DNA of 64,000 nt from Pseudomonas sp. G34 (GCF_031119625.1 NZ_JAVHZV010000009.1:186001-250000); one strand, 5' to 3'; shown: positions 1 through 8,647, counted from the first letter of the stretch. Notes: generated from the sequence alone by a model not told the origin. Translations and numbers: made by a program.

Positions 1-395
1 GCAAGAACACCCGCAAGTTGCTGCGCAATGGCGAGCCCGCGCCACCCAAGATGGACGCGGTGAAGATGCCGGAGCTCAAGTGCGAGAAGGTCGATGACAC
101 CTACGTACTGCGCGACGGTGCGTCGGGGCTGTTCCTGGCTGCCAGCCAGTTCCCGAAAAACCGCGAAACCCGTGCACCGCTGGTGCTCGAGCTGCTGCCG
201 CACAAGGACGAGATCGATCCGAAGTACCACTTCCTGTTCGATGCGCCGGCCAAGGATCCCGAAGGCCGTGCGGCGGTCATCCGTTACAGCCGCAAGACCA
301 AGGAGCAGTACGTGCAGACCGAAGTGGACGGCAAGCCAACCGGCTGGAAAGCGTTCTACGACGGCGGCAAGTGGAAGGTCGAAGACAAGCGTTGA
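1..395 (+). CDS. topA: DNA topoisomerase I, C-terminal fragment (cut by window edge)
   Basis: Only the last ~130 codons are present; the frame is open from base 3 and ends at a TGA at 393-395. The tail contains [32 protein letters not shown] and a final [13 protein letters not shown], which I recognise as the C-terminal end of Pseudomonas TopA, the type IA topoisomerase that relaxes negative supercoils. The catalytic tyrosine domain lies outside the window. Upstream position relative to lexA-sulA matches PAO1 gene order. The call rests on recalled family sequence, not on a catalytic motif. Confidence 0.9.
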   Translation, partial: KNTRKLLRNGEPAPPKMDAVKMPELKCEKVDDTYVLRDGASGLFLAASQFPKNRETRAPLVLELLPHKDEIDPKYHFLFDAPAKDPEGRAAVIRYSRKTKEQYVQTEVDGKPTGWKAFYDGGKWKVEDKR

Positions 396-404
396 TCAGC
401 GCCC

Positions 405-427
405 GGCACGCTCTCCTGGAGCGTGCC
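405..427 (+). terminator. Hairpin after topA
   Basis: A 9-bp perfect inverted repeat (GGCACGCTC / GAGCGTGCC) with a 5-nt loop lies 10 nt after the topA stop. No T-tract follows, so it may be a weak terminator or an mRNA-stabilising hairpin in front of the next gene. Confidence 0.4.
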
Positions 428-449
428 TGACGTTCTCTGGAGAGTGCAT

Positions 450-971
450 ATGGCTGGTGAACTGTATACCCGCACCAATCAGAAGATTTTCTACGCCGGG
501 CTCTGCCTGGAGTCCTGGCGCAAGGCCGAAGAGGGCCGGGCGATGAATGCCCAGGCACTGGTGCAGGCCGAGCGCGAGGCCACCCTGTTTCATCTGTACG
601 GCGCGTTGCTGGGGCTGTGCCATGAGATCGCCGGCTTCTATCGCCTGGCCAATAGCAGCGCTGCGCGTGCCGAGCTGCTGCTGGATCGCCAGAATCTCAG
701 CGCGGCGCCAAGCCCTGAGCTGGCGGAGCTGGTCGAGCTGGCCGAGAACCGGCACACCTGGCTGGGGCAGCTTTTGGCCGCTCACGCCGAGCTGTTCAAG
801 CCGCCACGTGCGCCGCGGGAGCCGAAGGGTGAGCCTGGCGCCGCTGGGCTTATCGAGGCCGTGAGCGTTGACCAGGAGCCAGCGCCGCTTGCGCGCGAAA
901 CCCTGGAAAACTGGCGGCAGGAACTCAAGGCGCTGGCCCAGCGCTTTCGTGTCGGGCTCAGCGAGTGGTAA
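450..971 (+). CDS. Conserved hypothetical protein (DUF6586-type, PA3010-like)
   Basis: A 173-residue soluble, mostly helical, Ala/Leu/Glu-rich protein with no signal peptide or membrane segment. I chose the ATG at 450 (MAGELYTRTNQK) over an in-frame start at 423 because GGAGAG lies 5-6 nt upstream and the extra nine residues look like non-coding sequence. Its place between topA and the lexA operon corresponds to PA3010 in PAO1. Function is unknown; conservation of the position is the only clue. Confidence 0.8.
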   Translation: MAGELYTRTNQKIFYAGLCLESWRKAEEGRAMNAQALVQAEREATLFHLYGALLGLCHEIAGFYRLANSSAARAELLLDRQNLSAAPSPELAELVELAENRHTWLGQLLAAHAELFKPPRAPREPKGEPGAAGLIEAVSVDQEPAPLARETLENWRQELKALAQRFRVGLSEW

Positions 972-1077
972 ACACGCCGCTCGATTGAGCGCCCGTTCGG
1001 CAATTGGCGGCTTTTTCGCCAAGCGATCAGCCAGGCTGGCTGTTACACTGGGCAGCCTTTCGTGGAGAACCCGAGTT

Positions 1078-1317
1078 ATGCCTACGTCTTTCCTTGAAAT
1101 CGTCGAATTGCCCGATGGGCGCATCGCCCTGCGTCGAGCCGACGATGAGGAAGCACTGGTGGTGCTGGACTTCTCGGAAGATGCCAAGGCGTTCCTGCAG
1201 GGCCAGCATGTCGAGGTCGCCAAGGCGATGCTCAATGTCGGCGTGCAGATGGCCGGTCGGATGGCAGAGGGTGATTTCGAGCACGAGGAAGACGAGCAAC
1301 CGCGCGTTCTTCACTGA
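1078..1317 (+). CDS. Small conserved hypothetical protein (PA3009-like)
   Basis: A 79-residue acidic protein beginning MPTSFLEIVELPDGRIAL and ending in a Glu/Asp-rich stretch (EHEEDEQPR). I start at the ATG at 1078, preceded by GGAGAA about 8 nt upstream; the longer in-frame ORF reaching back to 868 overlaps the preceding gene and has no coding character there. The position matches PA3009. No domain is recognised and the function is unknown. A bidirectional terminator follows. Confidence 0.75.
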   Translation: MPTSFLEIVELPDGRIALRRADDEEALVVLDFSEDAKAFLQGQHVEVAKAMLNVGVQMAGRMAEGDFEHEEDEQPRVLH

Positions 1318-1348
1318 CAGGCATTCGCCTGAGCGAACGCAGAAAAAC

Positions 1349-1380
1349 AAAAGGCCAGCTTATTCGCTGGCCTTTTGCTT
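1349..1380. terminator. Bidirectional terminator between convergent genes
   Basis: AAAAGGCCAGC and GCTGGCCTTTT form a 10-11 bp stem with a 5-nt loop (TTATT-type). A-rich sequence on the left and T-rich on the right allow it to serve both the plus-strand PA3009-like gene and the minus-strand lexA-sulA operon. Confidence 0.85.
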
Positions 1381-1410
1381 TTCTGCTCGACGGTTAGCCG
1401 ACGGCAGATC

Positions 1411-1866
1411 TCAACCCAGGCTGATGTTCAGGCTTTGCGCCTTGCCGGTGCGCGCCGCTGCTTCCAGCTGCTGCCGTGCGTGCTGGGGCAGGGGGTGCAG
1501 CCAGCTGACCACGGTGTGGCTACGGCCAAGCTTCAAGGCTTCCTGGGCCAGTTGCAGCGGGCTCTGGTTGTGGCGTGGCTGCAGCAGCAGGATACGCTCA
1601 CGGTTAAGACCGGCGTCGCGCAGCCAGCTCTGGGTCAGGCTGGCGGGCGGGGCGATCAGGGTCAGCCAGCGTTCGTCATCCTTCTCGCTCAGTTCCCGCA
1701 GCATGGGCGCCAGTAGCGTCAGGCAATGCCCGGCGGCACCACGCAGCGACACCTCGCTGAAGGTGTCTTCCTGGCTTGCTGGATCCTCTACGACTGCGAT
1801 GGTCGAGGCCAGAAAGGCATCGAACAGGGGCAGCTGGTTACGGCTCAACGACTGGGGGAACTGCAT
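1411..1866 (-). CDS. sulA: SOS cell-division inhibitor SulA
   Basis: A 151-residue protein of the RecA-fold SulA family, which binds FtsZ and blocks septum formation during DNA damage. The segment WLTLIAPPASLTQSWL followed by ILLLQPRHN matches the SulA core. It sits 11 bp behind lexA on the same strand, so it is read from the LexA-controlled promoter and needs no SOS box of its own. The arrangement (lexA-sulA) is the Pseudomonas one, unlike E. coli where sulA is separate. Confidence 0.85.
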   Translation of the reverse strand: MQFPQSLSRNQLPLFDAFLASTIAVVEDPASQEDTFSEVSLRGAAGHCLTLLAPMLRELSEKDDERWLTLIAPPASLTQSWLRDAGLNRERILLLQPRHNQSPLQLAQEALKLGRSHTVVSWLHPLPQHARQQLEAAARTGKAQSLNISLG

Positions 1867-1877
1867 GACGCCTCCAA

Positions 1878-2489
1878 TTAGCGGCGGATGACGCCGACAC
1901 TCAAACCTTCGATGATCAGATCCTGCTCTTCCAGGTTCACTTCGATCGGCGCGAACTCCGGGTTTTCCGCCAGCAGCCAGACGGTATTGCCTTCACGCTT
2001 GAAGCGCTTGACCGTCACTTCGTCGTCGATGCGCGCCACCACCACCTGGCCGTTGCGAGCCTCACTGGTGGTATGCACGGCGAGCAGGTCGCCATCGATG
2101 ATGCCGATGTCCTTCATGCTCATGCCGCGTACACGCAGCAGGTAGTCGGCCTTGGGGCGGAAGAAGTCCGGGTTGATCCGGCAGGCCTCTTCGATGTGCT
2201 GCTGCGCCAGGATGGGTGCGCCGGCGGCGACACGGCCAATCACCGGCAGCCCGTCTTCTTCGTCCTGATTGGGCTCGAAACCCGGAATGCGAATGCCGCG
2301 CGAAGCGCCCGGGGTCATCTCGATGGCACCCTTGCGGGCCAGCGCCTTGAGGTGTTCCTCGGCCGCGTTGGGCGACTTGAAGCCCAGGGCCTGAGCGATC
2401 TCCGCACGGGTTGGCGGGTAGCCGTTGTCTTCCAGGCACTGCTTGATGAAGGCGAGAATTTCGCCTTGGCGGGGCGTCAGCTTGATCAT
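1878..2489 (-). CDS. lexA: LexA repressor (SOS regulator, S24 peptidase)
   Basis: A 203-residue LexA of normal length. The N-terminal winged helix (residues 1-65, including [21 protein letters not shown]) binds SOS boxes. The C-terminal domain carries the Ala-Gly self-cleavage site (VAAGAPI, A89-G90), the catalytic serine (GMSMKD, S124) and lysine (VTVKRF, K161). RecA-stimulated self-cleavage derepresses the regulon. It is first in an operon with sulA and is divergent from psrA. Two LexA boxes lie directly upstream, so it controls itself. Confidence 0.97.
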   Translation of the reverse strand: MIKLTPRQGEILAFIKQCLEDNGYPPTRAEIAQALGFKSPNAAEEHLKALARKGAIEMTPGASRGIRIPGFEPNQDEEDGLPVIGRVAAGAPILAQQHIEEACRINPDFFRPKADYLLRVRGMSMKDIGIIDGDLLAVHTTSEARNGQVVVARIDDEVTVKRFKREGNTVWLLAENPEFAPIEVNLEEQDLIIEGLSVGVIRR

Positions 2490-2499
2490 GTGGGGCGCT

Positions 2500-2515
2500 C
2501 TGGCTTTTTATACAG
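2500..2515 (-). promoter_or_regulatory. LexA box 2 (proximal)
   Basis: On the minus strand this reads CTGTATAAAAAGCCAG, matching the CTG-N10-CAG SOS box with an AT-rich core. It is 10 bp upstream of the lexA ATG and overlaps none of the coding region. Confidence 0.85.
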
Positions 2516-2518
2516 TGA

Positions 2519-2534
2519 CTGGGATTATATACAG
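2519..2534 (-). promoter_or_regulatory. LexA box 1 (distal)
   Basis: On the minus strand this reads CTGTATATAATCCCAG, a better match to the consensus CTGTATATATATACAG, with a left half-site identical to it. It is spaced 19 bp centre to centre from the proximal box. Tandem boxes before lexA are known in gamma-proteobacteria. Confidence 0.88.
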
Positions 2535-2709
2535 TAAACCGTGCTTGGCAATCGCTTGATGGCAGCGGCGTGCCGATAGGGGCAGGGCAGCGGATGGGCG
2601 GTTGCCCGCTTCGCGCGGGCGACGATGCCGAGGTAGTGTGCGACGCTATCGCCAAATGATGACCGAGCATCCAGAATACGCCTTGCGCGACTTGACAGTG
2701 GCACGCGCT

Positions 2710-2736
2710 GAAACGTATGTTTCAAACACTTGTTTG
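2710..2736 (+). promoter_or_regulatory. Overlapping PsrA operators upstream of psrA
   Basis: Two abutting palindromes: GAAACGTATGTTTC (2710-2723) and CAAACACTTGTTTG (2723-2736). The second fits the PsrA consensus (G/C)AAAC-N2-4-GTTT(G/C) exactly with N4. They lie 14-40 bp before the psrA ATG. This fits known PsrA self-repression relieved by long-chain fatty acids. An in-frame ATG at 2717 falls inside the operator and is therefore not the start. Confidence 0.85.
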
Positions 2737-2749
2737 TCTGGTGGAAGTC

Positions 2750-3454
2750 ATGGCGCAATCGGAAACCGTTGAACGCATTCTCGACGCGGCGGAGCAGTTG
2801 TTCGCGGAGAAGGGCTTTGCCGAAACGTCGCTGCGCCTGATCACCAGCAAGGCCGGGGTCAACCTGGCTGCCGTCAATTACCATTTCGGCTCCAAGAAGG
2901 CCTTGATTCAGGCGGTGTTCTCGCGCTTTCTCGGGCCTTTCTGCAGCAGCCTCGAGCGCGAGCTGGACAAGCGCCAGAGCAAGCCGGGGGTCACCTTCAG
3001 CCTCGAGGAGCTGCTCGAGCTGCTGGTCGAGCAGGCCCTGGCGGTCAAGCCGCGCAGCGGTAACGACCTGTCGATCTTCATGCGTTTGCTGGGTCTGGCG
3101 TTCAGCCAGAGCCAGGGTCACCTGCGCAAGTACCTCGAAGAGGTCTACGGCAAGGTATTTCGCCGCTACATGTACCTGGTGCACGAGGCGGCACCCGGCA
3201 TTCCGCCCCTGGAACTGTTCTGGCGCGTGCACTTCATGCTCGGCGCCGCGGCTTTCAGCATGTCCGGTATCAAGGCGCTGCGGGCCATGGCCGAGAGCGA
3301 CTTTGGCGTCGACACCTCGATCGAGCAGGTGATGCGCCTGATGGTGCCGTTCCTGGCGGCCGGCATGCGTTCGGAAAGCGCGGTGACCGATCCGCGTCTG
3401 GCCACTGCACAGCTCATCCCGCGCCACAAAAGCGCTGCCGTCACCAAGCCCTGA
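2750..3454 (+). CDS. psrA: TetR-family regulator PsrA
   Basis: A 234-residue regulator starting MAQSETVERILDAAEQLF. The TetR helix-turn-helix occupies about residues 8-55 (LITSKAGVNLAAVNYHFGSK). The C-terminal ligand domain includes FMRLLGLAFSQSQGHL and LFWRVHFMLGAAAFSMSG, as in P. aeruginosa PsrA. In that species PsrA binds long-chain fatty acids, activates rpoS and represses itself and fatty-acid oxidation genes. The start at 2750 is chosen because the 11 codons upstream run through the operator pair. Divergent from lexA. Confidence 0.95.
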   Translation: MAQSETVERILDAAEQLFAEKGFAETSLRLITSKAGVNLAAVNYHFGSKKALIQAVFSRFLGPFCSSLERELDKRQSKPGVTFSLEELLELLVEQALAVKPRSGNDLSIFMRLLGLAFSQSQGHLRKYLEEVYGKVFRRYMYLVHEAAPGIPPLELFWRVHFMLGAAAFSMSGIKALRAMAESDFGVDTSIEQVMRLMVPFLAAGMRSESAVTDPRLATAQLIPRHKSAAVTKP

Positions 3455-3619
3455 GCCGGGGCAGCGCTTGCCCGCTGGTCTTGGCTGCCCCTAAGCTAGC
3501 GGCCTTTGACCTAATTGCTTTATGCGCTGCATGGCCCGGTACGGGCGGCCGGGAACTCCGGGCTGCGCCACTGTCCCATGGCCGTTGGGCGTGAAGCTTC
3601 TATTCAAGGAATATCCGTT

Positions 3620-4630
3620 GTGACGACTCCCCTGTATGGCTCCCTGATGGTGGACATCGCCGGTACCTGGCTGACCGCCGAGGATCGCCAGTTGCTGCGC
3701 CAGCCCGAGGTCGGCGGCCTGATCATCTTCGCCCGCAATATCGAGAGCCCGCGACAGGTGCGTGAATTGTGCCAGTCCATCCGTGCGCTGCGTCCCGACC
3801 TGCTCCTGGCGGTGGACCAGGAAGGTGGGCGGGTGCAGCGCCTGCGTCAGGGCTTCGTGAAACTGCCGGCGATGCGGGCGATCGCCGGTTGCGCCGATGC
3901 AGAAAACTTGGCGCGCCAGTGCGGCTGGTTGATGGCCACCGAAGTGCTGGCGGTGGGGCTGGACCTGAGCTTTGCGCCGGTGCTGGATCTGGATCACGGG
4001 CGCAGTGCGGTGGTCGGCCACCGCGCCTTCGAGGGCGATCCCGAGCGGGCCACGCAACTGGCGGGTGCCTTTATCCGCGGCATGGCGGAGGCGGGCATGG
4101 CCGCCACGGGCAAGCATTTTCCCGGTCACGGCTGGGCCGAGGCCGATTCCCACGTGGCGATTCCCCTGGATGAGCGCAGCCTGGAAGAAATTCGCCAGAA
4201 GGATCTGCGCCCGTTCGCCGCGCTGAGTCGCGACCTGGCCGCGGTGATGCCGGCCCACGTCATCTACCCGCAGGTCGACAGCCAGCCGGCCGGCTTTTCG
4301 CGCCGCTGGCTGCAGGACATTCTGCGCGGCGAGCTGGGCTTCGAGGGGGTGATCTTCAGCGATGACCTGTCGATGGCCGGCGCCCATGTGGTCGGCGATG
4401 CCGCCAGCCGCATCGAGGCCGCGCTGAGCGCCGGCTGCGACATGGGCCTGGTGTGCAATGACCGGGCGGCGGCGGAGCTGGCTTTGTCGGCGGCGCAGCG
4501 CCTCGAGGTCGTGGCGCCCAAGGGATTGGCGCGTATGCGTCGGCGCGCTTTTCCGGGCGTTGACTACCGCCAGGATCCGCGCTGGGCGCAGGCACTCTCG
4601 GCGCTGCGCACGGCGCAGTTGGTGGAGTGA
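3620..4630 (+). CDS. nagZ: Beta-N-acetylhexosaminidase NagZ (family GH3)
   Basis: A 336-residue cytoplasmic glycosidase that removes GlcNAc from 1,6-anhydro-MurNAc peptides in peptidoglycan recycling and so feeds the AmpR signal. Visible motifs are LLAVDQEGGRVQRL, the catalytic-loop signature KHFPGHGWAEADSH and the nucleophile motif IFSDDLSMAGA. I use the GTG at 3620 (after AAGGA) because the homologous start (GSLM-DIAGTWLTAED) lies just behind it; an in-frame ATG at 3515 adds an unlikely Arg/Gly-rich head. PAO1 genes PA3004-PA3003, which follow nagZ there, are missing here. Confidence 0.93.
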   Translation: MTTPLYGSLMVDIAGTWLTAEDRQLLRQPEVGGLIIFARNIESPRQVRELCQSIRALRPDLLLAVDQEGGRVQRLRQGFVKLPAMRAIAGCADAENLARQCGWLMATEVLAVGLDLSFAPVLDLDHGRSAVVGHRAFEGDPERATQLAGAFIRGMAEAGMAATGKHFPGHGWAEADSHVAIPLDERSLEEIRQKDLRPFAALSRDLAAVMPAHVIYPQVDSQPAGFSRRWLQDILRGELGFEGVIFSDDLSMAGAHVVGDAASRIEAALSAGCDMGLVCNDRAAAELALSAAQRLEVVAPKGLARMRRRAFPGVDYRQDPRWAQALSALRTAQLVE

Positions 4631-4670
4631 GGGGCGGCGGGCTGGCCGCAAAGTGGCGGTAGCGGCCTTT

Positions 4671-4748
4671 CGTAGGGTGGACGACGCTTCATCCGTCCAC
4701 CGCTCTGCGATCGCAATGGTGGACAAAAAGAGCGTTGTCCACCCTACG
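4671..4748. repeat. REPIN-like palindromic element, copy A
   Basis: A 78-bp element with outer arms CGTAGGGTGGACGACGCT and AGCGTTGTCCACCCTACG and inner arms around CCGTCCACC / GGTGGAC. It belongs to the same family as copies at 4931, 55378, 55642, 58343 and 59803. Confidence 0.85.
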
Positions 4749-4836
4749 GTGGGAGCGACCGCTTCTGCCTTGTAGCAGCCGTTATAGGGCAACAATCAGG
4801 CTCGGCGTATTGGTTCGCCAGGGCCACGCTATAAAT

Positions 4837-4868
4837 GATCAGGGCCGCATAAGCGGCCCTGATCGTTC
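4837..4868 (+). terminator. Terminator-like hairpin of nagZ unit
   Basis: GATCAGGGCCGC and GCGGCCCTGATC form a perfect 12-bp stem with a 4-nt loop, followed by GTTCTG. The duplicated downstream copy lies at 5173-5199. Confidence 0.7.
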
Positions 4869-4930
4869 TGTGGGAGCGGGCATTTGACTCGATTTATCGA
4901 GCTGGCTGCATAGTGGCGATAGCGGCCTGT

Positions 4931-5022
4931 CGTAGGGTGGACGACGCCTCACCTACGCGGCCCGACCCGTCCACCGCTCTGCGATCGCAATGGTGGATGA
5001 AAAGAGCGTCATCCACCCTACG
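4931..5022. repeat. REPIN-like palindromic element, copy B (with insertion)
   Basis: The same arms as copy A, but the left half carries about 14 extra bases (CCTACGCGGCCCGA region), giving 92 bp. The right half is GGTGGATGAAAAGAGCGTC then ATCCACCCTACG. Confidence 0.85.
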
Positions 5023-5058
5023 GCTGAAGCCCACCCTGCCCAAGATGCGCGGCTGTAG

Positions 5059-5088
5059 GCTGTAGGGTGGGCTTCAGCCCACCAAATC
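5059..5088. repeat. GTAGGGTGGGCTTCAGCCCACC repeat, copy 1
   Basis: A short hairpin element, GGTGGGCTTCAGCCCACC, flanked by CTGTA on one side and AAATCG on the other. The same ~30 bases occur inverted at 46200-46229 between ccoG and ccoH. Confidence 0.75.
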
Positions 5089-5172
5089 GAACGTCCGCTT
5101 TTGCCTTGTAGCAGCCGTTATAGGGCAACAAGCAGGCTCGGCGTATCGGTTCGCCAGGGCCGTGTCATAAAC

Positions 5173-5204
5173 GATAAGGGCCGCATAGCGGCCCTGATCG
5201 TTTT
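5173..5204. terminator. Terminator behind mfd
   Basis: GATAAGGGCCGC and GCGGCCCTGATC form a near-perfect 12-bp stem 4 nt after the mfd stop codon (mfd is read right to left). On the minus strand it is followed by GTTTAT, on the plus strand by GTTTTC, so it can act both ways. Confidence 0.75.
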
Positions 5205-8200
5205 CAGCTCTTGACCGTCGCCAACAGCCGCTCAAGCAGCGCTTCCAGGGTATTGAAGCGTTCCTCGGCGCGTTCCATCGGCACCGAGAAGCGGAACAGC
5301 GTGGCGCCTTCGAACTTGTAGCGGTTCGGCGCGCTCTGGATCAGCTTGATCAGCGTCAGTGGATCGACCGGGGTTTCCGCGGCGAACTCGATGCGCCCGC
5401 CCTGCGGCCCGGCATCGATCTTCTTGATGCCCAGCCGTTCGGCCTGCAGCTTCATCAGCGTGATGCGCACCAGGTTCTTGGTCGGCTCGGGCAGCAGGCC
5501 GAAACGGTCAATCATCTCCACCTGCAGTTCCTTGAGGCCGTCCTCGTCGCTGGCGTTGGCGATGCGTTTGTAGAGAATCAGGCGCGCGTGTACATCCGGC
5601 AGGTAGTCCTCGGGGATCAGCGCCGGTACCCGCAGGTTGATCTCCGGGCCACCGCCCAGGGGCTGGTCGAGATTGGGCTGCTCGCCCTTGCGGATCGACT
5701 TGACCGCACGTTCGAGCATTTCCATGTACAGGGTGAAGCCGACTGCCTGGATCTGCCCGCTCTGGCCGTCGCCGAGCAGTTCGCCGGCGCCGCGGATTTC
5801 CAGGTCGTGGGTGGCCAGCACGAAGCCGGCACCCAGGTCCTGAGCATTGGCGATGGCTTCCAGGCGCTTTTGCGCGTCGTCGGTCATCTGTTTGCGTGGC
5901 GGTGTCAGCAGGTAGGCGTAGGCCTGGTGGTGGCTGCGGCCGACGCGCCCGCGCAGCTGGTGCAGCTGGGCCAGGCCGAACTTGTCGGCGCGCTCGATGA
6001 TGATGGTGTTGGCGCTCGGTACGTCGATGCCGGTCTCGATGATGGTCGAGGCGATCAGCACGTTGAAGCGCTTGTGGTAGAAGTCGCCCATCACCTGTTC
6101 CAGTTCGCGCTCGTGCATCTGCCCGTGGCCGATGCCGATGCGCGCCTCGGGCACCAGTTCGGCCAGGTCGGCGGCGCACTTCTCGATGCTCTTCACGTCG
6201 TTGTGCAGGTAATACACCTGGCCGCCGCGCAGCAGCTCGCGCAGCAGCGCCTCCTTGATGGTCGGCTTGTTCTGCTCCATGACGAAGGTGCGCACCGACA
6301 GGCGCCGCGCCGGCGGCGTGGCGATGATCGACAGGTCGCGCATGCCCGATACCGCCATGTTCAAGGTGCGCGGAATCGGCGTGGCGGTCAGGGTGAGGAT
6401 GTCCACTTCGCTGCGCAGGGCCTTGAGGACTTCCTTCTGGCGTACGCCAAAACGGTGTTCCTCGTCGATGATCACCAGGCCCAGGTTCTTGATCTTGACG
6501 TCATCCTGCAACAGCTTGTGGGTGCCGATGATGATGTCGATCTTGCCCTCGGCCAGTTGCTCGATGGCGGCGCTGACTTCCTTGGCGCTCTTGAAGCGGC
6601 TCATCACCTCGACGGTTACCGGCCAGTCGGCGAAGCGGTCGCGGAAGCTGTTGTAGTGCTGCTGGGCGAGCAGGGTGGTGGGCACCAGGATGGCCACCTG
6701 CTTGCCGCCATGCACGGCGATGAACGCCGCGCGCATGGCCACTTCGGTCTTGCCGAAGCCGACGTCGCCGCACACCAGGCGATCCATCGGTTTGGCGGCG
6801 AGCATGTCCTCGCGCACCGCCTCGATGGCGCTCTGCTGATCCGGCGTCTCCTCGAACGGGAAGCCGGCGCTGAAGGTTTCGTAATCGGCCTTCGGGTCCC
6901 TGAACGCATAGCCTTCGCGGGCGGCGCGGCGTGCATAGATGTCGAGCAACTCGGCGGCGACGTCGCGCACCTGCTCGGCGGCCTTGCGCTTGGCCTTCTG
7001 CCAGGTTTCCGAGCCCAGTCGGTGCAGCGGCGCCAGGGCGTCGTCGCTGCCGGTGTAGCGGGCGATCAGGTGCAGGCTGGCCACCGGCACGTAGAGCTTG
7101 GCTTCCTCGGCGTACATCAGGGCGAGGAATTCGGCGGCCTGGCCGTCGAACTCCATGGTCACCAGGCCCAGGTAGCGGCCCACGCCATGGTCGATATGCA
7201 CCACCGGTGCGCCTTCGCGCAGCTCGGTGAGGTTCTTGATCACGTTGTCGCCGGCATCGCGGGTCTTTTCGCGGCGGCGGCGCTGCATGATGCGCTGGCC
7301 GAACAGCGGGCTTTCCGCGATCAGCGCTATGTTCTCCAACTGCAGGCCTTCATCGAGTGGCGCGATGGTGATGCCCAGGCGCTCCTGGCTGGCGCAGAAC
7401 TGCGGCCAACCGTCGACTTCCTTCGGCTTGAGCTTGAGGCGCGCAAGCAGTTCCAGGAGCACTTCACGACGCCCGGCGGATTCGGCGCAGAACAGCACGC
7501 GGCCTGGGTATTCCTCGATGAAGCGGCGCAGCGCAGCCAATGGTTCGCTGGTTTTCGCCTGGATGGCCAGGTCGGGCAGGGCGCTGGCCTCGAAACGGGT
7601 GCGGCCAACGCCTGGCTCGACATCGTCAGCGCTCACCACCACACGCGGCCAGTCCTTCAGGCGGGCGAAGCAGTCCTCGACCGGCAGGAAGATGTCGGTC
7701 GGTGGCAGCAGCGGCCGCTCGGGATCGACGCGGCGCTCCTCGTAGCGGTTACGGGCGTCCGTCCAGAACTGCTCGGCAGCCTTTTCGATACCGGGCAGCG
7801 AGAACACCTGGGTGTCCTGGGGCAGGTAGTCGAAGAGGGTGGCGGTCTCCTCGAAGAACAGCGGCAGGTAGTACTCGATACCGGCGGGGGTGATGCCGGT
7901 GGACAGGTCCTGGTAGATCGGGCAGCGGCGGAAGTCGACGTCGAAGCGTTCGCGGAAGCGGCCACGGAAATCGGTGACGGCCTTTTTCTCCAGCGGAAAC
8001 TCGCGGGCCGGCAGCAGCTTGATCGACTCGACCTTGTCGATCGAGCGCTGGGTCTCCGGGTCGAAGGTGCGCAGGGTTTCGATCTCGTCGTCGAACAGGT
8101 CGATACGAAACGGCTGCTTGCTGCCCATCGGGAACAGGTCGATCAGCGCGCCGCGCACGGTGAATTCGCCATGCTCGTAGACGGTGTCGACATAGCGATA

Positions 8201-8647
8201 ACCGGTGGCTTCCAGGCGCGCGCGCATGTCATCGACATTGATGCGCTGACCGACATCCAGCACCAGGCTGCTACCGAGCAGAAAGCGCCTGGGTGCGAGG
8301 CGATGCAGCGCGGTGGTGATCGGCACCACCAGAATGCCGTGCTTGAGCTCCGGCAGGCGGTACAGCGCGGCGATGCGCTGGGAGATGATGTCCTGGTGCG
8401 GCGAGAACAGGTCGTAGGGCAGGGTTTCCCAGTCCGGGAAGTGCAGCACGGGCAGCTCTGGCGCAAAGAAGCTCAGTTCCTGCTCCAGGCGCTCGGCGCT
8501 CTGGCTGTCGGCGGTGAGCAGCAGGGTGAAACGTTTGGCGGAGTTGGCCGCCTCGGCGATGGCCAGGCTCAGCGCGGCACCGGGCAGGTTGCCCCAGTGT
8601 TGTTTACCGGCGGTGGCCGGCAAGGACGGCAGACGCAGTACAGGCAC
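5204..8647 (-). CDS. mfd: Transcription-repair coupling factor Mfd
   Basis: A 1147-residue protein of the normal Mfd length. The N-terminal UvrB-like region (about 1-350) recruits UvrA. The RNA-polymerase interaction domain is near 470-560 (VVHIDHGVGRYLGL). The SF2 translocase carries Walker A GDVGFGKTEVAMRAAF, DEEH box VIIDEEHRFGVRQKE, motif III TLTATPIPRTLNM and the RecG-like TRG part (QLRGRVGRS). Mfd pushes stalled RNA polymerase off damaged template strands and starts excision repair. Start MPVLRLPSLP at 8647. It is transcribed towards nagZ and is divergent from the GAPDH gene. Confidence 0.98.
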   Translation of the reverse strand: MPVLRLPSLPATAGKQHWGNLPGAALSLAIAEAANSAKRFTLLLTADSQSAERLEQELSFFAPELPVLHFPDWETLPYDLFSPHQDIISQRIAALYRLPELKHGILVVPITTALHRLAPRRFLLGSSLVLDVGQRINVDDMRARLEATGYRYVDTVYEHGEFTVRGALIDLFPMGSKQPFRIDLFDDEIETLRTFDPETQRSIDKVESIKLLPAREFPLEKKAVTDFRGRFRERFDVDFRRCPIYQDLSTGITPAGIEYYLPLFFEETATLFDYLPQDTQVFSLPGIEKAAEQFWTDARNRYEERRVDPERPLLPPTDIFLPVEDCFARLKDWPRVVVSADDVEPGVGRTRFEASALPDLAIQAKTSEPLAALRRFIEEYPGRVLFCAESAGRREVLLELLARLKLKPKEVDGWPQFCASQERLGITIAPLDEGLQLENIALIAESPLFGQRIMQRRRREKTRDAGDNVIKNLTELREGAPVVHIDHGVGRYLGLVTMEFDGQAAEFLALMYAEEAKLYVPVASLHLIARYTGSDDALAPLHRLGSETWQKAKRKAAEQVRDVAAELLDIYARRAAREGYAFRDPKADYETFSAGFPFEETPDQQSAIEAVREDMLAAKPMDRLVCGDVGFGKTEVAMRAAFIAVHGGKQVAILVPTTLLAQQHYNSFRDRFADWPVTVEVMSRFKSAKEVSAAIEQLAEGKIDIIIGTHKLLQDDVKIKNLGLVIIDEEHRFGVRQKEVLKALRSEVDILTLTATPIPRTLNMAVSGMRDLSIIATPPARRLSVRTFVMEQNKPTIKEALLRELLRGGQVYYLHNDVKSIEKCAADLAELVPEARIGIGHGQMHERELEQVMGDFYHKRFNVLIASTIIETGIDVPSANTIIIERADKFGLAQLHQLRGRVGRSHHQAYAYLLTPPRKQMTDDAQKRLEAIANAQDLGAGFVLATHDLEIRGAGELLGDGQSGQIQAVGFTLYMEMLERAVKSIRKGEQPNLDQPLGGGPEINLRVPALIPEDYLPDVHARLILYKRIANASDEDGLKELQVEMIDRFGLLPEPTKNLVRITLMKLQAERLGIKKIDAGPQGGRIEFAAETPVDPLTLIKLIQSAPNRYKFEGATLFRFSVPMERAEERFNTLEALLERLLATVKS

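Larger units (their letters stand above)
4631..5203. repeat. Tandemly duplicated, repeat-filled gap between nagZ and mfd
   Basis: No gene is present. Two diverged copies of one ~230-300 bp unit run 4640-4871 and 4900-5203. Each begins with a block like GCTGGC(C/T)GCA(A/T)AGTGGC, contains a REPIN-like element, then GCCTTGTAGCAGCCGTTATA, then GTTCGCCAGGGCC, and ends in a GGGCCGC...GCGGCCC hairpin. The second unit has additional inserted repeat material (about 5023-5095), including a GTAGGGTGGGCTTCAGCCC element. The terminal hairpins serve nagZ and mfd respectively. Confidence 0.85.
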
